A stretch of DNA of 40,249 nucleotides, from IMG/VR virus record IMGVR_UViG_3300031566_013562, positions 1 to 40,249 of that record; one strand, written 5' to 3'. Of the stretch, positions 18,562 through 26,426 are shown piece after piece (the stretch's first letter is position 1; each line of letters begins with the position of its first letter). Below the pieces are notes generated by a model. The model was not told the DNA's origin and made no database searches. It saw only the letters and a program-made list of their open reading frames with translations. The position numbers were made by a program, and so were the translations under genes. Source of the DNA: a virus.

Positions 18562-20081
18562 TGCAAAAACTAGAATTGTTTGTGACAAATACTGCTACTT
18601 ATATACGAGGATCTATACGTAGCGAAGATTATAATGAGTTAAAAAAGGTTCTCGGTTATCGTCCTCCCAACGCGGATTTTATGGTCCAAAATTTTAATGA
18701 AAAACAAAAGGATAATACACATTCTTGGGAGTGGGATGGGACTATATCTACCGTATGCTATCCTGGTAAATGTAGATGTTATGTCAAAAAAAAAGGAATG
18801 CACTTTCCAACCGGACTTCTAGGAAAAGCTAGAACGTTTTTTTTAAATAGAGAAATTCGTTTTAAAATAGTAGATGGACGCAAACCTGTATTAAAAACTC
18901 TGTCACTTAGCATGTCTTCGGAATTTGAACAAAGACCTTATCAAAAAGAAGTTGTAGATAAAGCCTGTGAAAGAGGGCGCGGTATAATAAAAGTAGCTAC
19001 TGGAGGCGGAAAATCGGTAATTGCGGCTAATATTATACAAAAATTAGGGGTTAGTCCATTTATTTTTTATGTCACATCTGTTGATTTAATGTTGCAAGCT
19101 CAAGATAGTCTACAAAATTTTATCACTAGCAATGGTTCTAATTTAAAAGTTGGGATTATCGGAGACAGCAAATTTGATATAAAAGATATAAATGTTATGA
19201 CCATCCAAACCGCTATAAGATCGGTAGGAGAAAAATGGACAAAATTTGATGATGAAGATACAGGGAAAGAAGATTGTAGCCTAGACGACAAACGGAAAGA
19301 GATACGTTCGTTAATTATTACTGCTAAAGGACTTATAATAGACGAGTGTCAACATTGGGCAGCAAAAACCTGTCAAGTAATTTCTGATTATTCAATGTCT
19401 GCTAGATATAAAATAGCTATGTCAGCTACTCCACATCGAGATCTTGGAGATGATATTTTAATAGATGCTTGTTTTGGTAGAGAGATATCTGATATAAATG
19501 CTAGTTTCCTTATCAAAAAAGGATATCTTGTTAAACCAAGAATTTTTCTGATACCTATTACTAATAATAGGGGGATAGGGCTTAGATCTTATCCTAGATT
19601 GTATAAGAGATGTATTTCTCATAATGATGTTAGAAATTCAGTGATAGTAAATATAGCCAAAAACTTCGAAGAAGATAATAGAAATATTCTCATATTATGT
19701 AAGCATATTGAACATGGGAAATTACTACAATCCTCAATTCCTGGCAGTACATTTTTGAGAGGTTTGACTAGTAGTAAAAAAAGAAAACAGCATTTGGGAA
19801 AAATGAGGAAGAAAGAAGCTGGAATTACAGTCGCCACAGTGATATTTGATGAAGGAATAGATTGTAAGTCGTTGGACACACTAATTTTAGCAGGTTCAGG
19901 AAAATCAAAAACTCGTGCATTGCAACGGATAGGAAGGATATTAAGACCCTATCCAGGAAAAAAAGATGCAATAGTGGTAGATTTTATAGATCATGCAAGG
20001 CACATGTTGTCTCATAGCAAAGAAAGAATAAAAATGTATAAATCTGAATTAGAATTTGATATATCTACATTGAAAATGTGA
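18561..20081 (+). CDS. SF2 helicase, UvsW/XPB-like
   Basis: A superfamily 2 DNA helicase of 506 residues, close in layout to T4 UvsW and XPB/ResIII-type enzymes. Ahead of the motor is a ~120-residue N-terminal domain, as in UvsW. Motifs: QRPYQKEVVDKA (Q-motif region), motif I VATGGGKS (~145-152), motif II DECQ (261-264), motif III SAT (288-290) and motif VI QRIGRILRP (from 455). UvsW-type helicases unwind branched DNA, regress forks and help move from origin- to recombination-dependent replication; that role here is inference. I chose ATG 18561, which overlaps the previous stop; a GTG at 18501 would extend the frame through another gene's lysine codons and is unlikely. Confidence 0.9.
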   Translation: MQKLELFVTNTATYIRGSIRSEDYNELKKVLGYRPPNADFMVQNFNEKQKDNTHSWEWDGTISTVCYPGKCRCYVKKKGMHFPTGLLGKARTFFLNREIRFKIVDGRKPVLKTLSLSMSSEFEQRPYQKEVVDKACERGRGIIKVATGGGKSVIAANIIQKLGVSPFIFYVTSVDLMLQAQDSLQNFITSNGSNLKVGIIGDSKFDIKDINVMTIQTAIRSVGEKWTKFDDEDTGKEDCSLDDKRKEIRSLIITAKGLIIDECQHWAAKTCQVISDYSMSARYKIAMSATPHRDLGDDILIDACFGREISDINASFLIKKGYLVKPRIFLIPITNNRGIGLRSYPRLYKRCISHNDVRNSVIVNIAKNFEEDNRNILILCKHIEHGKLLQSSIPGSTFLRGLTSSKKRKQHLGKMRKKEAGITVATVIFDEGIDCKSLDTLILAGSGKSKTRALQRIGRILRPYPGKKDAIVVDFIDHARHMLSHSKERIKMYKSELEFDISTLKM

Positions 20082-20083
20082 TT

Positions 20084-21211
20084 ATGATAAAACAAGCGTA
20101 TGGTAGCGACGAGATCGATATAGATACTGGTTTTGTAGAAGAAACCTTTGAGTCTAGATTATTTGAAGTGGTTAACCGAGTAAGGGGGATGAAAAATCCT
20201 TATGTCGGAAACAAAAGAAAGATTTTACCTTGGATTATTACTTCATTAAGAGATGAGGGTGTTGAATATAATTCTGTCTTAGATTTATTCGCGGGGAGTC
20301 ATTGTTTTTCTATAGTAATGAAGCTCTTGGGAAAAAAGGTTTTTTGTAATGATCTTTTGTTGAGTTCATATCATTATGGTGTAGGGTTTGTAGAAAATAA
20401 TGAGATATATATTTCTGATGACATTGCCAATAGACTTATATCTCCTGTAAATATCGAATTATCTGTTTCTAGTGGATGGGATAGATATTTTACAAAGGAA
20501 GAACAACATCTTATTGATTTGTTTTTTTACAATGCGAAGAAAATCGTTAATGAAGAGCATGGATTAAAACGTATTTATCTATGTAGTTTAATATGGGCTA
20601 ATTTCCAATCGTATGTAATGGATAGATGTTATGTGGGAGGAAGGTTAAATCGTGGGCAGATATTAGCTGAATTGTATCATCGTATTCAGCATAGTAGAAA
20701 TCTTGGCTCACAAATGACTTTTAAAAACATTCAATGGAATGAATTTAATTCTAGTATGCTTTCAGAGCAAAGTTTGGCATTTTCTTTAGATGCAATAGAT
20801 TTATTATCTAATAAATCTATTTTAAATAAAGATGTAGATCTTGTTTATATAGATCCTCCTTATGGAGGACAACAAAGTGACTATTATCATATGTTTAATT
20901 TTTTCGAGCATGTTGCTTCCTTTTGGTACGATATTTGCGATATAAAAGATGTCAGTAAAGAGAGATTTGTTTCTTCTTCTCATTACAAGGATAATTTTTT
21001 ACTTTTGCTAGAATGTTTAAAAAATAGAGATATTCCAACTTGGGCAATAAGTTATAATAACAGAAGCTGGGCGAAAATAGATTCAATATTTAATTTACTT
21101 AGAAAAATTGTGCCAGATAAAAATGTTATAGTGAAGGAGAATACATACGAATATAATTATGCGGGCAAAGAAAAAAGAAAAGGTAAAGAATTTCTTATTA
21201 TCGTCAGATAA
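20084..21211 (+). CDS. D12-class DNA N6-adenine methyltransferase
   Basis: An alpha-group (Dam/D12) adenine methyltransferase of 375 residues. NPYVGNKRKI near residue 38 is the N-terminal motif X of the class, LDLFAGSHCFS (~65) is the S-adenosylmethionine-binding motif I, and DPPYGG (257-262) is catalytic motif IV. The enzyme should transfer a methyl group from SAM to adenine N6 in double-stranded DNA. No partner restriction enzyme is seen, so it is probably an orphan used to mark phage DNA or block host restriction. ATG 20084 is chosen; GTG 20078 overlaps the helicase stop and is an alternative. The target site cannot be read from sequence. Confidence 0.88.
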   Translation: MIKQAYGSDEIDIDTGFVEETFESRLFEVVNRVRGMKNPYVGNKRKILPWIITSLRDEGVEYNSVLDLFAGSHCFSIVMKLLGKKVFCNDLLLSSYHYGVGFVENNEIYISDDIANRLISPVNIELSVSSGWDRYFTKEEQHLIDLFFYNAKKIVNEEHGLKRIYLCSLIWANFQSYVMDRCYVGGRLNRGQILAELYHRIQHSRNLGSQMTFKNIQWNEFNSSMLSEQSLAFSLDAIDLLSNKSILNKDVDLVYIDPPYGGQQSDYYHMFNFFEHVASFWYDICDIKDVSKERFVSSSHYKDNFLLLLECLKNRDIPTWAISYNNRSWAKIDSIFNLLRKIVPDKNVIVKENTYEYNYAGKEKRKGKEFLIIVR

Positions 21212-21224
21212 GGAAGGAGAAAAA

Positions 21225-22097
21225 GTGAATCCAGTAGTTGATATGATTTGTTCTGTGTATTCTGAAGCAATCAAAAAGAAAGAAACAAAAAAATCTAACG
21301 ATATAAAGATAATTTTTAAAAATGATGCTTCTACCGTTAAGAAGATAGATATATCAGATATAAAATCTACAAAAAGAACATCTGTTAATAGTGATCTGTT
21401 CAAATGGAATAACTTCGATTTTGCTATATATTTTATAGATAAGTATAATAAGATATATGACGGTGGTGAATTAAATAGATTAGCTATTGTTAGATATTTG
21501 GATAATTTACACGACCGATTAATTGATGTTGTAGGTTTTTGTGACAATTTGGTTATGTTAGATTATCTAGATTTTTTCATTTCAAGATGGTTGTCTTTTC
21601 TTATTAAAAAACAAAAAAAAGGATTTATCCTTAGATTTTTGGTGGAAGAGGACGCATTGAACGATTTTATGATGGGATATAATTATGCAAAAAGTAAGGA
21701 GATTTATAAAAAGAAAAATAATTATGAAAAAAAATCTAATTGTATAACAAGTAAAATGTTGTCCGATTCTTTGTTATTGGGATACGAAAATCTATTTTTA
21801 GAATATGGTATATTAGGACCAGTTAATTGGTTGATAATGTCGTTTGGGATTGACGCACAAAAGGCACAATTGAAAGCAGTAGAAATATTAAAAAAATTGG
21901 CAGATAAGAAGGAGTTGCATATATCTGTTGGGGCTACAAATAAATTAAACCCATATCCAGATTGGTTTGTGATTAAGAATTGCGATATAATATTTGATCT
22001 TCTCAAAAAAGAATATTTTATCGTGATAGATCGGTTAAAGGTTAGTATTACATTTCTACACAACGAAAATTCTTGGAAATTTAAAGAGGAGATTTGA
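21225..22097 (+). CDS. Hypothetical protein, 290 residues
   Basis: Not recognised. I chose GTG 21225 because AAGGAG lies just upstream at the standard distance and the previous gene has already ended; an in-frame ATG at 21159 would overlap the methyltransferase by 53 bases. The protein has a basic N-terminal third followed by a mostly helical, hydrophobic-aromatic body. The motif KAQLKAVEILKKLADKKEL near residue 220 is amphipathic helix, and the C-terminus reads like a winged-helix remnant at best. No catalytic signature is seen. Confidence 0.65.
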   Translation: MNPVVDMICSVYSEAIKKKETKKSNDIKIIFKNDASTVKKIDISDIKSTKRTSVNSDLFKWNNFDFAIYFIDKYNKIYDGGELNRLAIVRYLDNLHDRLIDVVGFCDNLVMLDYLDFFISRWLSFLIKKQKKGFILRFLVEEDALNDFMMGYNYAKSKEIYKKKNNYEKKSNCITSKMLSDSLLLGYENLFLEYGILGPVNWLIMSFGIDAQKAQLKAVEILKKLADKKELHISVGATNKLNPYPDWFVIKNCDIIFDLLKKEYFIVIDRLKVSITFLHNENSWKFKEEI

Positions 22098-22106
22098 AAA
22101 CATACT

Positions 22107-22604
22107 ATGAAAGATCAGGCCATTAATGGGCAAATTAGACACAAAATGATAACTTTGATTTTAGACGACGGATCAAAATTTGGCGATGTTGCAACTAAAG
22201 AAGCCCTTAGTATAGCAAATGAGAAAGGATTAGATCTTGTAGAAGTTTCCGGTCCAGATAAGAATAATTTCGCAATTTGTAAAATTCTTGATTATGGCAA
22301 ATTAAAATATAAACAATCAAAAAAAGATAGGCACCAACCTAAATCCGTTAGCGCAAAGGAAATGAGAATTAGTTCTGTTATTTCTGAACACGATTTGTTG
22401 GTCAAAAATTGTAAAGTAGAAAAATTTCTTAAGAGCGGGCATAGGGTAAAATATGTTTTATTTGTAAAAGGAAGACAAAGAAAATTTTTTGAGTCAATGA
22501 GGGAAAAATTCGATCAAGCAATATCTTGTTTTTCTGAATATTCTCATCAAGGTGAAATTAAAATTGGCGAAAATTCAATTGCTGTTTGGCTGACACCTAA
22601 GTGA
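22107..22604 (+). CDS. infC: Phage-encoded translation initiation factor IF-3
   Basis: A full-length IF-3 homologue of 165 residues (bacterial IF-3 is about 170-180). The N-domain has the diagnostic run NGQIRHKMITLILDDG, then ALSIANEKGLDLVEVS and ICKILDYGKLKYKQSKK. A lysine-rich linker joins the C-domain (KEMRISSVISEHDL, KFLKSGHRVKYVLFVKGRQ, NSIAVWLTPK). In bacteria IF-3 binds the 30S subunit, blocks 50S joining and checks start-codon pairing; the C-domain does most of the binding. Here FRGRE of the family reads VKGRQ. It starts with a normal ATG, not the AUU used by E. coli for autoregulation. It sits directly between an unknown gene and the AAA+ ATPase. A role in biasing host ribosomes toward phage mRNA is inference. 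Confidence 0.92.
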   Translation: MKDQAINGQIRHKMITLILDDGSKFGDVATKEALSIANEKGLDLVEVSGPDKNNFAICKILDYGKLKYKQSKKDRHQPKSVSAKEMRISSVISEHDLLVKNCKVEKFLKSGHRVKYVLFVKGRQRKFFESMREKFDQAISCFSEYSHQGEIKIGENSIAVWLTPK

Positions 22605-22617
22605 TGTTGAGGGATTA

Positions 22618-23628
22618 ATGATGGATAATGCAGCTACTACGCAGGAAGCTCATGAAGAAGCTTTGTTTTCTATGGGAGATCCTGTTTTTACAGACGAGCT
22701 TATTGCTCTTTTAAGAATCCGCGCGCCACTAATTTATATAACGTGTAATGAAGAGTATAGATTATTGGCCTTTTTTAAACATCTTTCTGTGGCGAAATCT
22801 TATAAAACGGAAATGTGGGATTGCCATAGAGGGTTATTGGATTTATTAAGTGGCAAAAAATCAAAAATAGCTACAGATGATGTTAAAGATCCAGATATTG
22901 TTCTTGAAAAAATTATAGAAAGTATAGAACATGACGAAGTACAAGCACAATCAATGATTAGTAAGGGAATATCCGGTAATATATTTTTGTTGTTAGATTA
23001 TCATAGATTTTTAAAAGATGCTCTTCCTTCTACGGAAAGAATGTTGAAAAGGATACATTCGATAGAAGATTCTATGACTAGTGTCATCGTAGTGGCTCCA
23101 CATTTTGAATTTACTCCTGCTATAGAGAATTTGTTCCATGTTCTTGATTTTCCACTTCCTAATAAAAAAGAAATATTAGATACAATGTATGATCTTGTGG
23201 ATGCTGTTAAAGATAAAATAAAAGGGATAGCAAAAAATGCGAAATTAAGAGAGGAAGAAATTATACGTTCTGCCACTGGACTAACAATAGTGGAAGCACA
23301 AGCTGCTTTTTCTAAATCAGTTATAAAACATAAAGAATTTAATATCCCTACTATTATAGATATTAAGAAACAGATTATATCCAGAAAAGAAGTGTTAGAA
23401 TATTGTGTTCCTAACGTGACTATGGATGATGTCGGTGGTCTTACACCAATGATAGAATGGTTTAAGAAAAGGAAATTAGCGTTTTCCGATAAGGCGAAAG
23501 AATATGGATTGATAACTCCTCCGTCAGGCACATTGCTCCTGGGAATTCCAGGATGTGTTTTAGGTAAAACAAAAATAAAAATAAAAAAGATTTCTGATAA
23601 AGGAAAACTTAAAATTTTTGAGGAATAA
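22618..23628 (+). CDS. Ycf46-like AAA+ ATPase, N-terminal half, ending in a split-intein N-part
   Basis: Residues 1-312 are the N-extein: a Ycf46-type N-domain (IRAPLIYITCNEEYRLL, ISGNIFLLLDYHRF) followed by the start of the AAA+ module (DVGGLTPMIEWFKKR and TLLLGIPG). The chain stops reading as ATPase within Walker A, after GIPG. Residues 313-336 begin with Cys and look like intein block A (CVLGKTKIKIKK), then end at a TAA. The rest of Walker A (TGKS) is found 1.6 kb downstream in another gene. The half alone cannot bind ATP normally. A GAGGG site precedes ATG 22618 and ATG 22621; either may be used. Ycf46-like proteins are found in cyanobacteria, plastids and large phages; their role is poorly defined. 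Confidence 0.88.
   Translation: MMDNAATTQEAHEEALFSMGDPVFTDELIALLRIRAPLIYITCNEEYRLLAFFKHLSVAKSYKTEMWDCHRGLLDLLSGKKSKIATDDVKDPDIVLEKIIESIEHDEVQAQSMISKGISGNIFLLLDYHRFLKDALPSTERMLKRIHSIEDSMTSVIVVAPHFEFTPAIENLFHVLDFPLPNKKEILDTMYDLVDAVKDKIKGIAKNAKLREEEIIRSATGLTIVEAQAAFSKSVIKHKEFNIPTIIDIKKQIISRKEVLEYCVPNVTMDDVGGLTPMIEWFKKRKLAFSDKAKEYGLITPPSGTLLLGIPGCVLGKTKIKIKKISDKGKLKIFEE
23554..23625 (+). mobile_element. Split intein 1, N-part (24 residues)
   Basis: The intein starts with the nucleophile Cys immediately after the extein Gly of Walker A and carries only block A before a TAA at 23626. Typical split inteins break about 100 residues in; here the break is after 24, like the atypical phage TerL-type split inteins. 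The partner at 24804 supplies all remaining blocks, so the fold is complete only in trans. Confidence 0.82.
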
Positions 23629-23639
23629 TATATAGTCCA

Positions 23640-23658
23640 TTGCCGAGAAACTCGGTAT
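23640..23658 (+). promoter_or_regulatory. Hairpin and TATAAT-like box upstream of the homing endonuclease gene
   Basis: CCGAG (23643-23647) pairs with CTCGG (23651-23655) across an AAA loop, extendable by a G-T and a T-A pair. It is followed by TATAAT at 23658-23663 and TAGGAG before the ATG at 23677. Hairpins upstream of phage homing-endonuclease genes often limit their translation. Here the stem does not cover the ribosome site, so a promoter or RNA-end function is equally possible. Confidence 0.35.
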
Positions 23659-23676
23659 ATAATAGGAGTATATATT

Positions 23677-24588
23677 ATGGAGATTATAGAGAAAAAATTT
23701 GTTAGAAGATGCCCAATCTGTTCCAAAGAATTGTTTCATACCACGAAAAAACATAGGAATAGAGCAGAAAAGCTAGGACAATGGTGTGCAAAGTGTAGAT
23801 CGGCGGAAGTTCAAAGCCGTCCTGCATCAAAAATAATACATAAATTACAGTCAGAAAGGATGAAAAAAAATGTAGGGGAAAAAAATTATTTTTATGGAAG
23901 ACATCATACACAAGAAACTAAAGAAAAAATAGTTGCCAATAGAGATTATTCTATTTGGAAAACAGATGATTTTAAAAAAAAGATGTCAGAAGTTACTTCC
24001 GGGAAAAACAATCCCATGTATGGTAGGTCCCCCTATGATATTTGGTTATTGAAATACGGTAAGGCAGAAGCAGATAAACGCATGGAGAGCTTTAGAAGAA
24101 AAAAATCAGAACAAACCAAGGGGGAAAAAAATCCAATGTATGGACGACCTACTCCCCAAGGAGCAGGAAATGGATGGAGTGGTTGGTATAAAGGATGGTT
24201 TTTTAGAAGTTTAAAAGAACTTTCTTATATGATTCAAGTTATTGAAGTTATGGGCTGGCAGTGGGAGTCGGCGGAAACAAAAGAATTATCCATTCCCTAT
24301 AAGGATTATAAAGGAGATGATAGAACTTATCGCGCCGATTTCTTGATAAATAAGGATACATTGGTCGAAGTAAAGCCAAAGAAGTTGATGACTTCGATTT
24401 CTAATACCTTAAAAAAGGAAGCTGCTGTGCAGTTCTGCGAAGTGAAAGGTTTGCAGTATAAAATGGTAGATGTTAAGAAACTACCAGATGAACGGATACG
24501 AAAGCTATATGATAGCGGGCAAATAAAGTTTACAAAAACCTATGACAAAAAGATGAAAGAAAAAATAAAGATGGAGAATGCAATATGA
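23677..24588 (+). CDS. Free-standing homing endonuclease (zinc finger, NUMOD, PD-(D/E)XK)
   Basis: A 303-residue nuclease gene placed exactly in the break between the two intein halves. The N-terminus has a CPIC...WCAKC zinc finger (Cys12, 15, 37, 40). Next are three NUMOD3-like DNA-binding motifs (NYFYGRHHTQETKEKI; NPMYGR near 113; NPMYGR near 153). The C-terminus is a PD-(D/E)XK nuclease core: Glu in SLKELSYM, then RADF (Asp221) and EVK (Glu231, Lys233), followed by a TnsA-like helix region. Homing endonucleases cut alleles lacking the element and so spread it. It has its own TAGGAG site and a separate start, so it is not part of the intein polypeptide. The last bases overlap a small downstream frame. 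Confidence 0.85.
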   Translation: MEIIEKKFVRRCPICSKELFHTTKKHRNRAEKLGQWCAKCRSAEVQSRPASKIIHKLQSERMKKNVGEKNYFYGRHHTQETKEKIVANRDYSIWKTDDFKKKMSEVTSGKNNPMYGRSPYDIWLLKYGKAEADKRMESFRRKKSEQTKGEKNPMYGRPTPQGAGNGWSGWYKGWFFRSLKELSYMIQVIEVMGWQWESAETKELSIPYKDYKGDDRTYRADFLINKDTLVEVKPKKLMTSISNTLKKEAAVQFCEVKGLQYKMVDVKKLPDERIRKLYDSGQIKFTKTYDKKMKEKIKMENAI

Positions 24589-24817
24589 GGATTTTGAATG
24601 GCGACTGTATCGATCAGGGGACCAGATTAAGTTAGCATTAAAAAATAGTGATTATGACTATTTTAGCGGTTTATATGAGGCTACTATTGATGTGTCGCCG
24701 GGAAGGGGTAATAAACTCAATCAGGTTTATTCAGAAGGGCTTTATGGGACCTGGAAGGGTTTAAAAAAGTTTGATCCAAATTCTGCTAGATTGGAGACAA
24801 TTCATGAAATTGCATGA
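24578..24817 (+). CDS. Small hypothetical frame in the intein break
   Basis: A 79-residue frame that begins inside the nuclease gene's last codons and ends 14 bases into the C-intein gene. The sequence (GDQIKLALKNSDYDYFSGLY, then YGTWKGLKKFDPNS) is protein-like but unrecognised. GGAG is only one base before its ATG, which is too close. A different ATG at 24585 has better spacing (seven bases) but its frame stops after 16 codons. It may be a small gene, a frameshifted relic, or a leader whose translation couples to the C-intein gene. Confidence 0.35.
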   Translation: MQYEDFEWRLYRSGDQIKLALKNSDYDYFSGLYEATIDVSPGRGNKLNQVYSEGLYGTWKGLKKFDPNSARLETIHEIA

Positions 24818-25181
24818 TGAAAAAGAAATGACAATTGAGGAGTTCTTTCTCCTTTGTGAGCAGGAAGAAGGACAATATCAAATAGATACACCAGATGGCT
24901 GGCAAGAGATACAATCTCTTGTAAGGAAGAAAAATAAGGAATGTTATAACCTTATTACAGAAGATGGGATTGAATTAGGGTGTTCTAATGATCATATGGT
25001 CCTTACGAAGGAGGGTTGGAAAAAAGCTGAAGATATTAATGTAGAAAATGATCTTGTAGAAACTGCAAATGGGTTCAAAGCTGTAATCGCCAAAGAATAT
25101 ATCGGAAATCATAATACGTTTGATTTGTCGGTTAATCATAAAAACCAAAGATACTATTCTAATAATATCATATCCCATAAT
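24804..25181 (+). mobile_element. Split intein 1, C-part (126 residues)
   Basis: It carries the region missing from the N-part: a helical start (EMTIEEFFLLCEQEE), block B (NLITEDGIELGCSNDH, with the conserved His), block N4 (GWKKAEDINVENDLV), block F (TFDLSVNHKNQRYY) and the terminal SHN. The next residue, Thr of TGKS, is the +1 extein nucleophile. Combined length 150 residues, so a mini-intein without its own nuclease domain. Confidence 0.85.
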
Positions 25182-26426
25182 ACAGGTAAGTCCTTATGTG
25201 CAAAAGCTTTAGCGTCATTATACGAGATGCCATTACTTAGATTAGACTTCGGGAGATTATTCGGTAGTTTTGTGGGAGATTCGGAACGGAATGCTAGAGA
25301 AGCTATTAAACTTGCAGAAGCAATAGCACCTTGTGTAACGGGGGATACGATTGTATCAGTTAGTTTAGGAGGAGATGTTTCTCGCAGATATAAGATATCC
25401 GATTTATTTGATTCTATGAAAATTGGATTGTTTAACTATTGGGATGATAATGGAGATTATCTGGAACGATTGACTGATGGAACAGAGATAGCTCGTGCTG
25501 CATCTGATATAAAGATTAATGCTTATGATATTGAGAATGGCAAGCTAATAAGAACTAATTTAAAAGCGATTATAAGAAGACCAAAGATTTCTAGAAAGAT
25601 ATTCAAGGTGGTAACTGATAATAACAAATCAATAGAAGTTACAGGAAATCATAATTTTTTTGTTAGAAATAACGAAGAAGATAAGTGGAAAAAAGCAGAG
25701 GAATTGGATGGCGAAAAAGATTATCTTTTGGAATATATTGATGGGAATTTTTTTCCCCGAAAAATAAAGAATATTGAGGAAACTCAAGAAATAAAGTTTG
25801 TTTATGATCCTTCTTGTGAATCTCCTCATAACTATTTAGCGGAAGGTTTTATAAATCATAATTGCATCCTCTGGATTGACGAAGTTGAAAAGGGACTTGC
25901 CGGAGCCAAATCATCAGGACAAACTGATGGAGGAACTACCAGTAGAGTGGTCGGTAGTTTTTTAACTTGGATGCAAGAAAAAGTAAAACCTGTATTTGTC
26001 TTTTGCACTGCAAATGATTACGAACAGATACAACCAGCTTTTATGAGACGTTTCGACGAAGTATTTTTTGTAGATCTGCCTATTTTAACTGAACGGAAGC
26101 AGATATTTGGAGTTCTTCTGAAAAGATATAAAAGGGACCCAAAGGATTTTGATCTTGATTGTCTTTCGCAATCATCTGATAAATATAGTGGCGCAGAGAT
26201 AGAGAAAATTATAAAAGAAGCTCTTTATGAAGGCATGTCTGATAATTACCGGAAGATAACTACAACAGATTTATTAAAGGTGATGGAACCTTTTATTCCT
26301 TTAGCTAAATCGAGAGAAGAGGAAATAGAAGAATTAAGAAGCTGGGCAGCTACAAAATGCCGCAGAGCCAATTGTGTGGAAGTAGAAAAAATAACAACCA
26401 GAAAAAAAGCTTCATTAGATTTATGA
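24804..26426 (+). CDS. Ycf46-like AAA+ ATPase, C-terminal half, with C-intein and a second intein
   Basis: GGAGA six bases before ATG 24804 sets the start. Residues 1-126 are the C-part of split intein 1, ending in His-Asn. Residues 127-176 return to ATPase sequence with TGKSLCAKAL (rest of Walker A) and LFGSFVGDSERNAR. Residues 177-353 are a second intein. Residues 354-540 finish the enzyme: Walker B CILWIDEVEKGL, then FCTANDYEQI (sensor 1), the arginine-finger region FMRRFDEVFFVDLP and SGAEIEKIIKEAL (sensor 2 region). Joined with the 312 upstream residues the mature protein would be about 549 residues, a plausible Ycf46-like size. Trans-splicing and cis-splicing are both needed. The stop overlaps the next gene in an ATGA. 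Confidence 0.88.
   Translation: MKLHDEKEMTIEEFFLLCEQEEGQYQIDTPDGWQEIQSLVRKKNKECYNLITEDGIELGCSNDHMVLTKEGWKKAEDINVENDLVETANGFKAVIAKEYIGNHNTFDLSVNHKNQRYYSNNIISHNTGKSLCAKALASLYEMPLLRLDFGRLFGSFVGDSERNAREAIKLAEAIAPCVTGDTIVSVSLGGDVSRRYKISDLFDSMKIGLFNYWDDNGDYLERLTDGTEIARAASDIKINAYDIENGKLIRTNLKAIIRRPKISRKIFKVVTDNNKSIEVTGNHNFFVRNNEEDKWKKAEELDGEKDYLLEYIDGNFFPRKIKNIEETQEIKFVYDPSCESPHNYLAEGFINHNCILWIDEVEKGLAGAKSSGQTDGGTTSRVVGSFLTWMQEKVKPVFVFCTANDYEQIQPAFMRRFDEVFFVDLPILTERKQIFGVLLKRYKRDPKDFDLDCLSQSSDKYSGAEIEKIIKEALYEGMSDNYRKITTTDLLKVMEPFIPLAKSREEEIEELRSWAATKCRRANCVEVEKITTRKKASLDL
25332..25862 (+). mobile_element. Intein 2 (177-residue mini-intein) before Walker B
   Basis: It begins Cys-Val-Thr-Gly-Asp-Thr (block A) after extein Pro and ends INHN before extein Cys of CILWIDE. 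Block B is VTDNNKSIEVTGNHNFFV, with Gly-Asn-His, and block F is FVYDPSCESPHNYLAEG. No LAGLIDADG or HNH region fits in its length, so it probably splices but cannot home by itself. Confidence 0.85.
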
